Assembly: GCA_945933905.1 (NCBI GenBank)
Contig: CAMEQX010000003.1
Span: forward strand, 1 to 20,556
Source of the DNA: an uncultured Clostridia bacterium
GTDB taxonomy: Bacteria; Bacillota; Clostridia; Oscillospirales; Ruminococcaceae
Direction of reading: 5' to 3'
Length of the DNA stretch: 20,556 nt
In this document: positions 12,396 through 19,962 of the stretch, piece by piece
How positions within the stretch are numbered: position 1 is the first letter of the stretch
Layout of the letters: each line of letters begins with the position of its first letter
The notes under the pieces: generated by a model
What the model was told of the DNA's origin: nothing
Seen by the model: the letters and a program-made list of their open reading frames with translations, nothing else
Databases searched by the model: none
Program-made: the position numbers and the translations under genes

Positions 12396-13314
12396 ACAGG
12401 TTGTTTACTCAATCCAGTCACCTTACCGTCAGCCGATGGCCGTGCTTGGATTTAAGTTCGGGAAAGGCGAAAAAGCGCTTTGCGTTGTCGGAGCGATGCG
12501 CGGAAACGAAGTCCAGCAGATGTTCGTTTGCTCTCAGCTTGTAAGCAGATTGAAGGAGCTTGAGCGCGAGAGCTGTATATGCGAGGGCAAGGAAATTATG
12601 ATAATTCCTTGCGTGAATTATTACTCAATGAACATCGGCAAGCGCTTTTGGACAATGGACAGCACCGACATCAACCGAATGTTTCCGGGCTATGACTTAG
12701 GCGAAACCACTCAGCGCATCGCGGACGGTCTTTTCAAGGAAATTCAGGGCTATACCTACGGCGTGCAGCTTGCAAGCTTCTATCAGCAAGGTGATTTTCT
12801 GCCGCACGTTAAGCTGATGGAAACAGGCTTTACACGTCACGAGGAGATGAAGGATTTCGGCTTGCCGTATGCGTTTGTGAGAACGCCGCGCCCGTATGAC
12901 ACGACAACTCTGAATTACAACTGGCAAGTGTGGGGAACGAACGCGTTTTCTGTTTATACAAACGCGACCGATGACCTTGACGAAAGCTCGGCGAAAACTG
13001 CGGTTGACGCGATAATTCGGTTTATGGTGAGGCGCGGGATAGTAAAAACGCGCGTAGGAAGCGGCTATTTGACCGAAATCATCAGCGAGGACAGGCTTTT
13101 GCAAATTCACTCGACCTCCTCGGGCATTTGCAAAAGCTTCGTGAAAACAGGCGATGAGGTGCATAGCGGAGAGCTACTCTGCGAGATTACGGACGCGCTT
13201 GAGGGAGGAGTAATCTCGAAAATCTATTCCTCGGTGAACGGAATAATCTTTTTCCGCTACAACAGACCGCTTGTGTTTGAAAAAAGCGTATTATACAAGA
13301 TAATACGCCTTTAA
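12388..13314 (+). CDS. Succinylglutamate desuccinylase/aspartoacylase-family protein
   Basis: 308 residues from the ATG at 12388, preceded by GGGAGGTGAGGG. The fold is M14-like: a N-terminal catalytic domain (VVGAMRGNEVQQ at about 33-44, IIPCVNYYSMNI, TDINRMFPGYDLGETTQRIA) and a C-terminal beta-barrel (about 240-308, GICKSFVKTGDEVHSGELL). Typical members remove acyl groups from amino acids with a zinc ion held by HGxE and a later His. Here the first motif reads RGNE, and the 'DLH' position reads VQLAS, so two zinc-binding histidines appear to be missing. That may be normal for this cluster-associated subgroup. It follows the transglutaminase as the last gene of the plus-strand cluster, so a role in trimming or moving the cluster's product is plausible. 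Confidence 0.75.
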   Translation: MNKQVVYSIQSPYRQPMAVLGFKFGKGEKALCVVGAMRGNEVQQMFVCSQLVSRLKELERESCICEGKEIMIIPCVNYYSMNIGKRFWTMDSTDINRMFPGYDLGETTQRIADGLFKEIQGYTYGVQLASFYQQGDFLPHVKLMETGFTRHEEMKDFGLPYAFVRTPRPYDTTTLNYNWQVWGTNAFSVYTNATDDLDESSAKTAVDAIIRFMVRRGIVKTRVGSGYLTEIISEDRLLQIHSTSSGICKSFVKTGDEVHSGELLCEITDALEGGVISKIYSSVNGIIFFRYNRPLVFEKSVLYKIIRL

Positions 13315-13340
13315 CGGTTTATCGCCGGTCTGATGAAAAA

Positions 13341-13904
13341 TTAAAGTTTGATAATTTCATCGGCAAGCTGTTCGCACTCGGACAAATCGTGCGTCACGAG
13401 AACAACGGTCTTGCTTTTGATTTTGGGTTTTGTATATTCGATAACAACGCTTTTGGTGTCGCTGTCCAAGCCCTTGAAAGGTTCATCAAGAAACAGAATA
13501 TCATAGTCCGCGAGAAGTGCGCGAACAAGAGCGGTTCTGCGTTTCATACCGCCCGAAAGCGTTCTCGCGGGTTTTTCCGCGCAGTCGCCCAAGCCGACCG
13601 CCGCGAGTTCCTCGCAAATCTGCTTTTTTGAGAAGCGCTTTCCGGTAACAAGCCGAATATTTGCCGAAACCGTGAGGTTTTCACAGAGCCTGTTTTCTTG
13701 GAAAACCGCGCTGATTTTGTCGCTTTCTCGGAAAACCTCGCCGCTGTCGCAGGGCAAAAGTCCCATCAAAATATTGAGCAGCGTGCTTTTCCCGCAGCCC
13801 GAAGCGCCGAGAATTGCGGTTGTTTTTCCCGACTGAAATTCGTGCGAAAAATCAGCCAGCACTCTGTTTTCACCGAAGCTTTTGCAGATATTTACAGCCT
13901 TCAT
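13341..13904 (-). CDS. ABC transporter ATP-binding protein (SsuB/TauB-like)
   Basis: 187 residues, a minimal nucleotide-binding domain, shorter than the usual 240-260. All motifs are present: Walker A GASGCGKST (33-41), Q-loop Q69, signature LSGGM (116-120), Walker B ILFLDEP (136-142), D-loop GLDS, and H-loop H172. It would power import by the adjacent permease. It begins 9 bp after the permease stop, with its GAGGTG ribosome binding site in the gap. It is the last gene of the regulator, binding protein, permease, ATPase operon and ends 27 bp from the convergent AstE-like gene. The substrate is unknown; the family covers sulfonate, taurine, nitrate and thiamine-precursor importers. Confidence 0.88.
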   Translation of the reverse strand: MKAVNICKSFGENRVLADFSHEFQSGKTTAILGASGCGKSTLLNILMGLLPCDSGEVFRESDKISAVFQENRLCENLTVSANIRLVTGKRFSKKQICEELAAVGLGDCAEKPARTLSGGMKRRTALVRALLADYDILFLDEPFKGLDSDTKSVVIEYTKPKIKSKTVVLVTHDLSECEQLADEIIKL

Positions 13905-13913
13905 CTCGTCACC

Positions 13914-14660
13914 TCACATCTTCTCAACGCGCTTTTGCACAAGCTTCACCGCGAAAATAAACAGCTTCTCGCACAAAAAGCTGAGCAAAATCACAACCAG
14001 CGTCCACGCGAACAAATCTGCGGTTTCAAGGTAAATTTTCGACATAAAGAGCTTCTCGCCGACTGAGCCGTCGGGAATTCCGATGACCTCGGCGGCGACG
14101 CCAGATTTCCAGGAAAGCCCGATTGCAAGCCGCGAAGCCGAGCGAAAATAGGGGAGAAGCTGCGAGAGATAAACGCCCGCGAAACGCCGTCCTGTCGGGA
14201 TTTTGAAAACCGTTGCCATTTCGTCCAGTTTTTTGTCAAGGTTGTCGATGCCCTCGAGCATATTCGAGCAGACAATCGGCACGCAAATCAAAATCGACAC
14301 CAAAACCGACAAATTCTCCGAGCCAACCCAAAACAGCGCAAGAATTGTGAACGATGCGACAGGAATTGATTTCATCGCGGAAATCAGCGGCGAGAAAAGC
14401 GTTCTTATTATCGCGAATTTCCCCGAAAGCACCGCGAGAGCCGTTCCTATAATAAGCCCGAGCAAAAATCCGAGCAGAATTCTCGCCATTGAGAAGAAAA
14501 TGCTGCTCCAAAAATCAGCGGACGGCAAAAGCTCCCAAAGCCGACAAATCGTGTCAATCGGCGAAACGAGCAGAATTTTGCTGTTCACGCAGACCGAAAC
14601 TATCTGCCAGACAATTAGCCAAAACAGCACGCTTGCTGCGGTGATAAGCGTTTTCTTCAC
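13914..14660 (-). CDS. ABC transporter permease (SsuC/TauC-like)
   Basis: 248 residues with six predicted transmembrane helices, matching the BPD_transp_1 family. The cytoplasmic coupling (EAA) loop is visible near 150-175 as ATVFKIPTGRRFAGVYLSQL followed by LSWKSGVAAEVIGIPDGSVG, which is typical of SsuC/TauC/ThiX permeases. The start is GTG with AGGAGG 7 bp upstream. A 58-bp gap separates it from the upstream substrate-binding protein gene and carries a strong hairpin. It forms the channel of an importer together with the downstream ATPase. Confidence 0.88.
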   Translation of the reverse strand: MKKTLITAASVLFWLIVWQIVSVCVNSKILLVSPIDTICRLWELLPSADFWSSIFFSMARILLGFLLGLIIGTALAVLSGKFAIIRTLFSPLISAMKSIPVASFTILALFWVGSENLSVLVSILICVPIVCSNMLEGIDNLDKKLDEMATVFKIPTGRRFAGVYLSQLLPYFRSASRLAIGLSWKSGVAAEVIGIPDGSVGEKLFMSKIYLETADLFAWTLVVILLSFLCEKLFIFAVKLVQKRVEKM

Positions 14661-14686
14661 GTTTTCGCCTCCTTATAAAGCCGAGT

Positions 14687-14710
14687 TTCCCCCGCTTTTG
14701 CACGGGGGAA
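14687..14710 (-). other. Intercistronic hairpin between binding protein and permease genes
   Basis: TTCCCCCG/CGGGGGAA stem with an 8-base loop. In the operon direction it is followed by ACTCGG rather than a U-tract, so it looks like an mRNA-stabilising or processing hairpin that would raise binding-protein levels over the membrane parts. Read rightwards it has TTTTTG after it and could act as a terminator. Confidence 0.5.
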
Positions 14711-14718
14711 TTTTTGAT

Positions 14719-15798
14719 TTACTTCGTGTAGTAGAAATCCTCTGCGGGCATCGCGCCGCCAACAGATGCGGGGTTCTGCTCAAAAAGAACCTGAAGATAA
14801 CCCGAGAGCTTCGATTTCATTTCATCGCCGGTAATGCAAACGATGTGGCAGTTCGGGATTGCCTTTTTGGCAACAGCAGCGGGAACTATATCATATTTCC
14901 CGACAAGCTCGGAAGCCTCATCGATGTTCTCGTTTATAAACTTAACCGAAGCAGAATAGCGGTCGAGGAAATCCTTTACAGCGTCGGGATATTTCTCGGC
15001 AAATTCTTTTCTGACAACCACAATTCCCGTTAACAGCGAGCTTGTCTGAACGCTTTCGTTCCAAGCGTCGTTGAGGTCGATAGCAACGCGAACGCCCTCG
15101 TTTTTCATCTGCGCGGTTGTCACAAACGGCTGCGGGAGCATAGCAACGCTGTTTTCATTCGCAAGGAGCGCTGCGAGGCACTCTGCGTGTTCGCTCTTCC
15201 ACTCGATGTTAACATCGTTTTCAAGACCGTTGCTCTTGATGATAAAGTTGAGCGCGTATTCGGGAGTTGCGCCCTTACCCGCGGAGTAGATTGTCTTGCC
15301 CTTGAGGTCGGCGATGGACTTCACGGTGTCGCCGTTCTCACAAAGATACAGAACGCCGAGCGTGTTTACGGCAAGCGCCTGAATTTTGCCCTCGGTTTTC
15401 TTGTAGAGCACGGTGCCGAGGTTTGCGGGCACGCAGGCGATGTCAACCTTGCCTTGTGCGATAAGCGGAGAAAGCTCATCGGCAGCCGCCGCGATTGTGA
15501 ACTCGTAGGGAAGATTATTCTTCTCATCTTCGTCCATCAGCTCAACCATTCCCATAGCGGTCGGACCTTTAAGAGCGGCAACCTTGATTGCTTCGGGCAA
15601 TTTAACTTCGGGAGTTGAGGAGCTTGTTGAGCTTGAAGAACTCTCGGTTGACGAACTTGAACTGCTCGAAGAACTCTCGGTTGTCGAGGAGCTTGTCGAG
15701 CTTGACGAACTGCTTGTAGAGCCGCCCGAGCAAGCGCTGAACGTGAGCGCGCACATTGCCGCCATCAAAGCGGCGCTTATTCTTTTTTTGATATTCAT
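14719..15798 (-). CDS. ABC transporter substrate-binding lipoprotein (NMT1/SsuA-like)
   Basis: 359 residues. The signal peptide ends in the lipobox FSAC (C23), followed by a 40-residue linker made almost only of Ser, Thr and Glu (about 24-65), which holds the domain away from the membrane. The rest is a two-lobed periplasmic-binding fold of the NMT1/SsuA type: IKVAALKGPTAMGMVELM, LIAQGKVDIACVPANLG, SIADLKGKTIYSAGKGATPEY and a C-terminal YLQVLFEQNPASVGGAMP. Members bind sulfonates, thiamine precursors, nitrate or similar small molecules. The ligand cannot be read from the sequence. The ATG overlaps the stop of the TM1266-family gene (ATGA), so translation is coupled to that regulator. Confidence 0.88.
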   Translation of the reverse strand: MNIKKRISAALMAAMCALTFSACSGGSTSSSSSSTSSSTTESSSSSSSSSTESSSSSTSSSTPEVKLPEAIKVAALKGPTAMGMVELMDEDEKNNLPYEFTIAAAADELSPLIAQGKVDIACVPANLGTVLYKKTEGKIQALAVNTLGVLYLCENGDTVKSIADLKGKTIYSAGKGATPEYALNFIIKSNGLENDVNIEWKSEHAECLAALLANENSVAMLPQPFVTTAQMKNEGVRVAIDLNDAWNESVQTSSLLTGIVVVRKEFAEKYPDAVKDFLDRYSASVKFINENIDEASELVGKYDIVPAAVAKKAIPNCHIVCITGDEMKSKLSGYLQVLFEQNPASVGGAMPAEDFYYTK

Positions 15799-16085
15799 AG
15801 AATATCTCCTTTCTTTTGGGGAGCAACTCCCGCGTTTTCCTTAGAATAAACCGATTTTGAGGTGACGCCCTTCAGCCTGCCGAGTTTTCCCGAAATGGTG
15901 GAAATCGTATCAGCAGGCGCATCCACGACAACGCTGATTATACTCAGCCCACGCTCGCGATAGGGAAGTCCCATTCTGCCTTGAATGAATTTCCCGTATT
16001 CGTGCAAAAGGCTGTTTACAGCGGGCACGCTTGCTTCATCGCTGATTATCATTGAGATAATAGCAACACGATTTTCCTGTTCCAT
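15795..16085 (-). CDS. TM1266-family iron-only hydrogenase system putative regulator
   Basis: 96 residues from the ATG at 16085, preceded by AAGGA. A frame further upstream exists but lies across the terminator. The sequence NRVAIISMIISD...VNSLLHEYGKFIQGRMGLPYRERGLSIISVVVD...ISGKLGRLKGV matches the small ACT-like TM1266 family. Its core 'GRMGIPYRERGVSVISLIVD' is distinctive, and it is usually found with [FeFe]-hydrogenase maturation genes. Here it is instead the first gene of an ABC importer operon and overlaps the binding-protein start by 4 bp. The extra C-terminal 15 residues (VAPQKKGDIL) exceed the usual 80. It may sense a small molecule linked to the transported substrate; that part is inference. 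Confidence 0.85.
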   Translation of the reverse strand: MEQENRVAIISMIISDEASVPAVNSLLHEYGKFIQGRMGLPYRERGLSIISVVVDAPADTISTISGKLGRLKGVTSKSVYSKENAGVAPQKKGDIL

Positions 16086-16252
16086 AAAAATCCTTTCAAA
16101 CAAAAAGCGCGTCCCGAAAGACGCGCAAATCAACACAAATCAATCCGTCAGGCGACGAATTTTCGGATATCGCAGTCTTTCGGCTTGATAAATCTCACCG
16201 TCAGTTAATCGTGAAACGTTCCCTTGAATAAATCTCAGGTTCGATAAATCAC
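16086..16252 (-). promoter_or_regulatory. Leader with attenuator upstream of the TM1266/ABC operon
   Basis: A consensus promoter starts a leader of about 165 nt. Its 5' part can close UCGUG...CACGA. Later CCGAAAGACTGCG (complement of 16171-16183) can pair with CGCGTCTTTCGG, the 5' arm and loop of the terminator at 16107-16126, forming an antiterminator with one bulged base. Two mutually exclusive structures just before the first gene are the mark of a riboswitch or protein-controlled attenuator. A motif GATTTATC-AAG recurs three times (16240-16252, 16223-16236, 16184-16196). I cannot match a known riboswitch class. Confidence 0.7.
16107..16126 (-). terminator. Attenuator terminator before the TM1266 gene
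   Basis: Minus strand GCGCGTC-TTTCGG-GACGCGC followed by TTTTTG, ending 17 bp before the start codon and inside the leader of the operon it would shut off. Confidence 0.85.
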
Positions 16253-16258
16253 ACGAAT

Positions 16259-16287
16259 ATTATACCTCATTTTTCCTGTTTTGTCAA
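16259..16287 (-). promoter_or_regulatory. Promoter of the TM1266/ABC operon
   Basis: Minus strand TTGACA, 17-bp spacer, TATAAT, a perfect consensus match. It overlaps the last codons of the AI-2E-family gene. Confidence 0.85.
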
Positions 16288-17642
16288 GAGGGATTTTCGT
16301 CGTCATCGTCGTTTCGATGAGAAATCTTCTCGTGAAGCTCCTTGACCTTGTCGCGCAGACGTTTTTTGCGCGGCTTTTCTTCAATGGGCTCGGTCTTAAC
16401 TTCAACGATTTCCTCGGACTCCTCGTAAACATAATCGGACGTTATATAATCGACATTCCCGACATAAGACGTTGTGCGTTTCGGGAGATTACGCTTCTTG
16501 AGGCGATTTTCGATAAACTCCTTGACGAGCATATAAACAACCGCGCAAACCGGCACTCCGAGCAGCATTCCCAAAACCCCGAAAAATCCTCCGCCGATGA
16601 TAATTGCAATCAAAACCCATACGGCAGGAAGACCTGTCTGGTCGCCGAGAATCCACGGTGCAATAACATTTCCGTCGATAATCTGAAGAATGACAATGAA
16701 AATCACAAACCACAGCGCAGAAATCGGCGTTTCGCTCAGCAAAAGCAGCAAGCAGCAGGGAATTGCGCCGATAAACGGTCCGATAAAAGGGATGAGGTTG
16801 AACACGAACATAATTACTGCAATCAGCGGCGAGAACGGGATATTCATACATACGCAGCCGATGAAGCAAAGCATAGCAACGATAAGCGCTTCGATGATTT
16901 TTCCGATGATTGAGCCGAGGAATTTCTGCGAAGCGTCGCGGCAAACACCGAGAAAACGCTGAGCGCGCTCGGGTTTGAGGAACGCGAACATAAGCTTTTT
17001 CGTCTGACCGACAAACATCTCTTTCTTTGCAAGCAGATAAATCGAAAGCGTAAGCCCGATAAACACGTTTTTGAGCACGTCGATAACCGACCAAATTCCC
17101 GAAGCAACGTTCTGCGCGAAGCCGAGAAGCTGGCTTGAATACTGGTTCCAGATATCCTTAATAAACTTGTCGAAATCGTTGAGCGGCGCGTCGAGGAATT
17201 GCGCAAGCGTTGGGTTATCCTCGGAAATTTTCGTGAGGAAGTTGCGGACCGTGGCTATATAGCCGTCCATATTGTTGAAAATCACGATAATATTGGTGAC
17301 GAGCTGCGGGATAACGAGCATAATTATCATCGTCAAAAACGCAAGAATAATCAGCATTGTGATGATAAGCGAAAGCACACGCGCGCGGGCTTTCAGCCGT
17401 CTTTCACCCGAACGCGACCACTTTCTGAAAACGCCGTTTTCGAGCTTCATCATAAGCGGATTGAGCAGATACGCGCAAAAGATACCGATAATAATAGGCG
17501 TGGCAACCGCGGCAAAGCCCGACATTTTCTTCGCAAAAGCGTCAAAGTTGAAAATCAGCAAAATAGCAAGCTCGCTTGCAACGATTGTGCAAAGCGCGTA
17601 AAAAGCTATCGTGAAATATTTCGAGTTCCAGTTAATTTTCAT
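16284..17642 (-). CDS. AI-2E family transporter (PerM/UPF0118)
   Basis: 452 residues from the ATG at 17642, with GGAG 8 bp upstream. It has about eight transmembrane helices in the typical pattern: two near the N-terminus, a long extracytoplasmic or amphipathic stretch (about 100-190), and a C-terminal membrane block with the family landmarks NLIPFIGPFIGAIP and IIDGNVIAPWILGDQTGLPAVWVLIAI followed by GGGFFGVLGMLLGVPV. Members have been linked to autoinducer-2 export or to Na+/H+ exchange; neither can be decided here. The last 80 residues are a charged cytosolic tail (EESEEIVEVKTEPIEEKPRKKR, ending NDDDDENPS), longer than usual. It has its own promoter. Confidence 0.88.
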   Translation of the reverse strand: MKINWNSKYFTIAFYALCTIVASELAILLIFNFDAFAKKMSGFAAVATPIIIGIFCAYLLNPLMMKLENGVFRKWSRSGERRLKARARVLSLIITMLIILAFLTMIIMLVIPQLVTNIIVIFNNMDGYIATVRNFLTKISEDNPTLAQFLDAPLNDFDKFIKDIWNQYSSQLLGFAQNVASGIWSVIDVLKNVFIGLTLSIYLLAKKEMFVGQTKKLMFAFLKPERAQRFLGVCRDASQKFLGSIIGKIIEALIVAMLCFIGCVCMNIPFSPLIAVIMFVFNLIPFIGPFIGAIPCCLLLLLSETPISALWFVIFIVILQIIDGNVIAPWILGDQTGLPAVWVLIAIIIGGGFFGVLGMLLGVPVCAVVYMLVKEFIENRLKKRNLPKRTTSYVGNVDYITSDYVYEESEEIVEVKTEPIEEKPRKKRLRDKVKELHEKISHRNDDDDENPS

Positions 17643-17680
17643 AGGCAAGCTCCGTTAAACAAACAAACTACTCCACTTTG

Positions 17681-17709
17681 ATTTTACCACACATTTGAGA
17701 AAAAGTCAA
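17681..17709 (-). promoter_or_regulatory. Promoter of the AI-2E family gene
   Basis: Minus strand TTGACT, 17-bp spacer, TAAAAT. It begins in the last codon of the amidohydrolase gene. Confidence 0.7.
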
Positions 17710-18494
17710 GAGCTTTCTCCGAGTAAACGCAGCGCGTTTTTGTATAAAATCAAGGATTTTTCCTCCTCGGAAAGCGGGATTTTCCCGAAGCGTTCAAGCT
17801 CTTCCTTTGAACTCCACATCGGATAATCCGTGCCCCAAAGCACCCTGTCCGCACCGAATTTCGCGATAAGCTCGGCTGCGCGTTCGACAGAAATCATATA
17901 AAGCGAGCTGGAGCAGTCGGTGTAAATCCCCGTGCCCTCGAGCGCGGCAACGGCTCTGTCCCACATCGACCACCCCGCGAAATGCGCGCCGATAACAGTG
18001 AGCTTCGGGAACTTTTGTACAACTCGCAGCAACCTCTCGGGAGCGGAGAAATCATATCTCATATCACCCATGTGAAACAAAATCGGCAAGCGTCCTTCAG
18101 CGGCTTCATATATAGGAAAAGCGCGCTCGTCGTCGAGATTGAACCGCTGAAAATCGCTGTGAATTTTAATTCCCTTCAGCCCGAGCGAAATCATTCGGTC
18201 AATTTCTCCCGCGATATCGGGGTAATCGGGGTGAATTGCCCCAAAGCCAATCAGCTTATCGGGATAAGCCGCAACGCTTCCAGCGATAAAATTGTTGATT
18301 GAGTTCACCTGTTCGGGAACGGTCGCCACGGACTGCACGATAATCCGCGAAACACCCGCTTCCTCCGCGTCTTTCAAAAGATTTGAAATCGTGCCGTTAA
18401 ACCTGACATCGATATTGTAAAAATCCGCGATACCGCAAACGGCTCTGTCTGCAATTATATCGGGATAAATATGCGCGTGAGCGTTGATAATCAT
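17706..18494 (-). CDS. Amidohydrolase-family metal-dependent hydrolase (COG2159-like)
   Basis: 262 residues. It begins MIINAHAHIYPD, the HxH metal-binding motif of strand 1 of the amidohydrolase TIM barrel. Later landmarks are GLKGIKIHSDFQRF, ILFHMGD (His ligand region, about 140), VIGAHFAGW (about 168) and RVLWGTDYPMW with the catalytic Asp (about 222). The last is typical of the Amidohydro_2 group, which hydrolyses or decarboxylates small molecules. The substrate cannot be told. It starts 12 bp after queA and ends at the next gene's promoter, so it is the second gene of a queA operon. Confidence 0.82.
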   Translation of the reverse strand: MIINAHAHIYPDIIADRAVCGIADFYNIDVRFNGTISNLLKDAEEAGVSRIIVQSVATVPEQVNSINNFIAGSVAAYPDKLIGFGAIHPDYPDIAGEIDRMISLGLKGIKIHSDFQRFNLDDERAFPIYEAAEGRLPILFHMGDMRYDFSAPERLLRVVQKFPKLTVIGAHFAGWSMWDRAVAALEGTGIYTDCSSSLYMISVERAAELIAKFGADRVLWGTDYPMWSSKEELERFGKIPLSEEEKSLILYKNALRLLGESS

Positions 18495-18506
18495 AAAAAC
18501 ACTTCC

Positions 18507-19517
18507 TTAAAAGATAGCGGTGCAGTCGCCGAAGGAGAAGAAGCGATATTTCTCCTCAATCGCGACCTTGTACGCGTTGAGCGTTTTTTCGCGCCCGAGA
18601 AACGCCGAAACAAGCATAATCAGCGTGCTTTCGGGGAGATGAAAATTCGTAATCAGCCCGTCAACACACTTGAACTCATAGCCGGGATAGATGAAAATTC
18701 CCGTGTCGTCGGTGAGTTTCCCTGTTTGCGCAGCACTTTCAAGGGTACGGCAGGAGGTTGTGCCTACCGCGATAACTCGCCCGCCGCGAGCCTTTGTCTG
18801 CTTGATTTTCTCGGCGGTTTCATCGGGAATTGAATAGTGTTCAACGTGCATTTTATGCTCGAGAATATTATCCTCCTTGACGGGACGAAACGTTCCCAGA
18901 CCGACGTGAAGCGTGACAAACGCGGTATCAACGCCCATTTCGCGTGCTTCGGAAAGCTCCTTTTCGGTGAAATGCAGTCCCGCTGTCGGCGCGGCGGCGG
19001 AGCCTGTTTCGCGGCAGTAAATCGTGTTGTAGCGGTCTTTGTCCTTGAGCTTTTCCGTGATATACGGCGGGAGCGGCATTTGTCCAATCCTATCGAGAAT
19101 ATCAAAGAAATCCCCCTCAAACAAGAACCTCACCAGCCGATTTCCGCCGTCCTCGTTTCCGATAACCTCCGCGGAAAGCCCCTCGGGGAAATCCACAACC
19201 GCGCCCGGTTTCAGACGTCTGCCGGGCTTTACCATAGTTTCCCAATCCGTCAAGCTTTTCCTGTTCAGCAGAAGAAATTCCACGGGAACGCCGGTTTCGC
19301 GTTTTGTGCCGTAAATTCTCGCAGGGAAGACCTTGCTGTCGTTCATCACGAGAAGGTCACCTTTTTTCAGATATTTGCATATATTGAAGAAGCGGTCGTG
19401 AGTAATCTCGCCCGTTTCCCTTGAAATAACCATCAGCCGCGAGCTGTCGCGGGGTTCTGCGGGAGTCTGAGCGATAAGCTCGGGCGGTAAATCATAGTAA
19501 AAATCACTTTTTAGCAT
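18507..19517 (-). CDS. queA: S-adenosylmethionine:tRNA ribosyltransferase-isomerase
   Basis: 336 residues, normal length for QueA, which moves the ribosyl group of SAM onto 7-aminomethyl-7-deazaguanine in the anticodon wobble position of tRNAs for Tyr, His, Asn and Asp, forming epoxyqueuosine. Family landmarks run the whole length: [25 protein letters not shown] at the start, [37 protein letters not shown] (about 164-185), [38 protein letters not shown] and [19 protein letters not shown]. The ATG has AGAGG upstream and a consensus promoter 33 bp before it. It is divergent from asd. queC/D/E/F and tgt are not in the window. Confidence 0.96.
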   Translation of the reverse strand: MLKSDFYYDLPPELIAQTPAEPRDSSRLMVISRETGEITHDRFFNICKYLKKGDLLVMNDSKVFPARIYGTKRETGVPVEFLLLNRKSLTDWETMVKPGRRLKPGAVVDFPEGLSAEVIGNEDGGNRLVRFLFEGDFFDILDRIGQMPLPPYITEKLKDKDRYNTIYCRETGSAAAPTAGLHFTEKELSEAREMGVDTAFVTLHVGLGTFRPVKEDNILEHKMHVEHYSIPDETAEKIKQTKARGGRVIAVGTTSCRTLESAAQTGKLTDDTGIFIYPGYEFKCVDGLITNFHLPESTLIMLVSAFLGREKTLNAYKVAIEEKYRFFSFGDCTAIF

Positions 19518-19549
19518 TTTTTTAACCTCTTTATTTTAATATCTTTATT

Positions 19550-19578
19550 ATTTTAACACTTTTCACAAATTTTGTCAA
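19550..19578 (-). promoter_or_regulatory. queA promoter
   Basis: Minus strand TTGACA, 17-bp spacer, TAAAAT, 33 bp upstream of the queA start. Confidence 0.8.
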
Positions 19579-19619
19579 CCTAAGACGTGCAATATTTATA
19601 AAAAAATTGCGCAAAAGTA

Positions 19620-19648
19620 TTGACAAATGCAAAAAGTTGTGGTAAAAT
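19620..19648 (+). promoter_or_regulatory. asd: asd promoter
   Basis: TTGACA, 17-bp spacer, TAAAAT, about 55 bp before the lysine riboswitch core. Divergent from the queA promoter, with 41 bp between the two -35 boxes. Confidence 0.8.
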
Positions 19649-19704
19649 GAGATAAGTTCAGCATACCGACGGAAATATAGTTTTCGTCTTGTGTTAAACG
19701 ATAT

Positions 19705-19870
19705 AGTTGGTAGAGGTGCGGTGATGAAGAGTAGCGGCTAGTATGCTTGTCGGAAAGCAGTCGTGAAAGGCAAAACCGCCGAGGAGCGCGTAATCCGATG
19801 TGCGCGTTATCCGGTTGTGCGTTGAATAAGCGTATGACTGTCATCGAGTTGCTTGATGGAGCGCTGCCGC
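19705..19870 (+). promoter_or_regulatory. Lysine riboswitch (L-box)
   Basis: The conserved core is recognisable: TAGAGGTGCGG then AAGAGTA near the 5' side, GAAAGGC followed by ACCGCCGAGGAG in the middle, GTTGTGCGTTGAATAAGCG, then GACTGTCATC...GATGGAGCGCTGCC at the 3' side. The P1 helix can form from GGTAG and CTGCC. It lies in the asd leader before a terminator, so lysine binding should stop transcription of this gene of the aspartate pathway. Confidence 0.93.
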
Positions 19871-19910
19871 AAAATAGTATTGTTTTGCAGTATTAGTTGC
19901 ATAAGAGCAG

Positions 19911-19936
19911 ACCGATGACATTTATCATCGGTTTTT
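19911..19936 (+). terminator. Riboswitch-controlled terminator
   Basis: Stem ACCGATGA/TCATCGGT with a short loop, followed by TTTTTATTTTT. It ends 27 bp before the asd start codon and is the expression platform of the lysine riboswitch. Confidence 0.85.
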
Positions 19937-19962
19937 ATTTTTAACAAAGGAAGGTTACAGAG

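Noticed and set aside
14203..15033. Plus-strand reading frame of 276 codons across the permease and binding-protein genes
   Set aside because: Antisense to two conserved genes and unlike any protein; an artefact of codon bias.
16086..16252. TPP riboswitch before the ABC operon (CTGAGA and GAACCTGA are present)
   Set aside because: The motifs are in the wrong order and spacing, and the second thi-box half is lacking.
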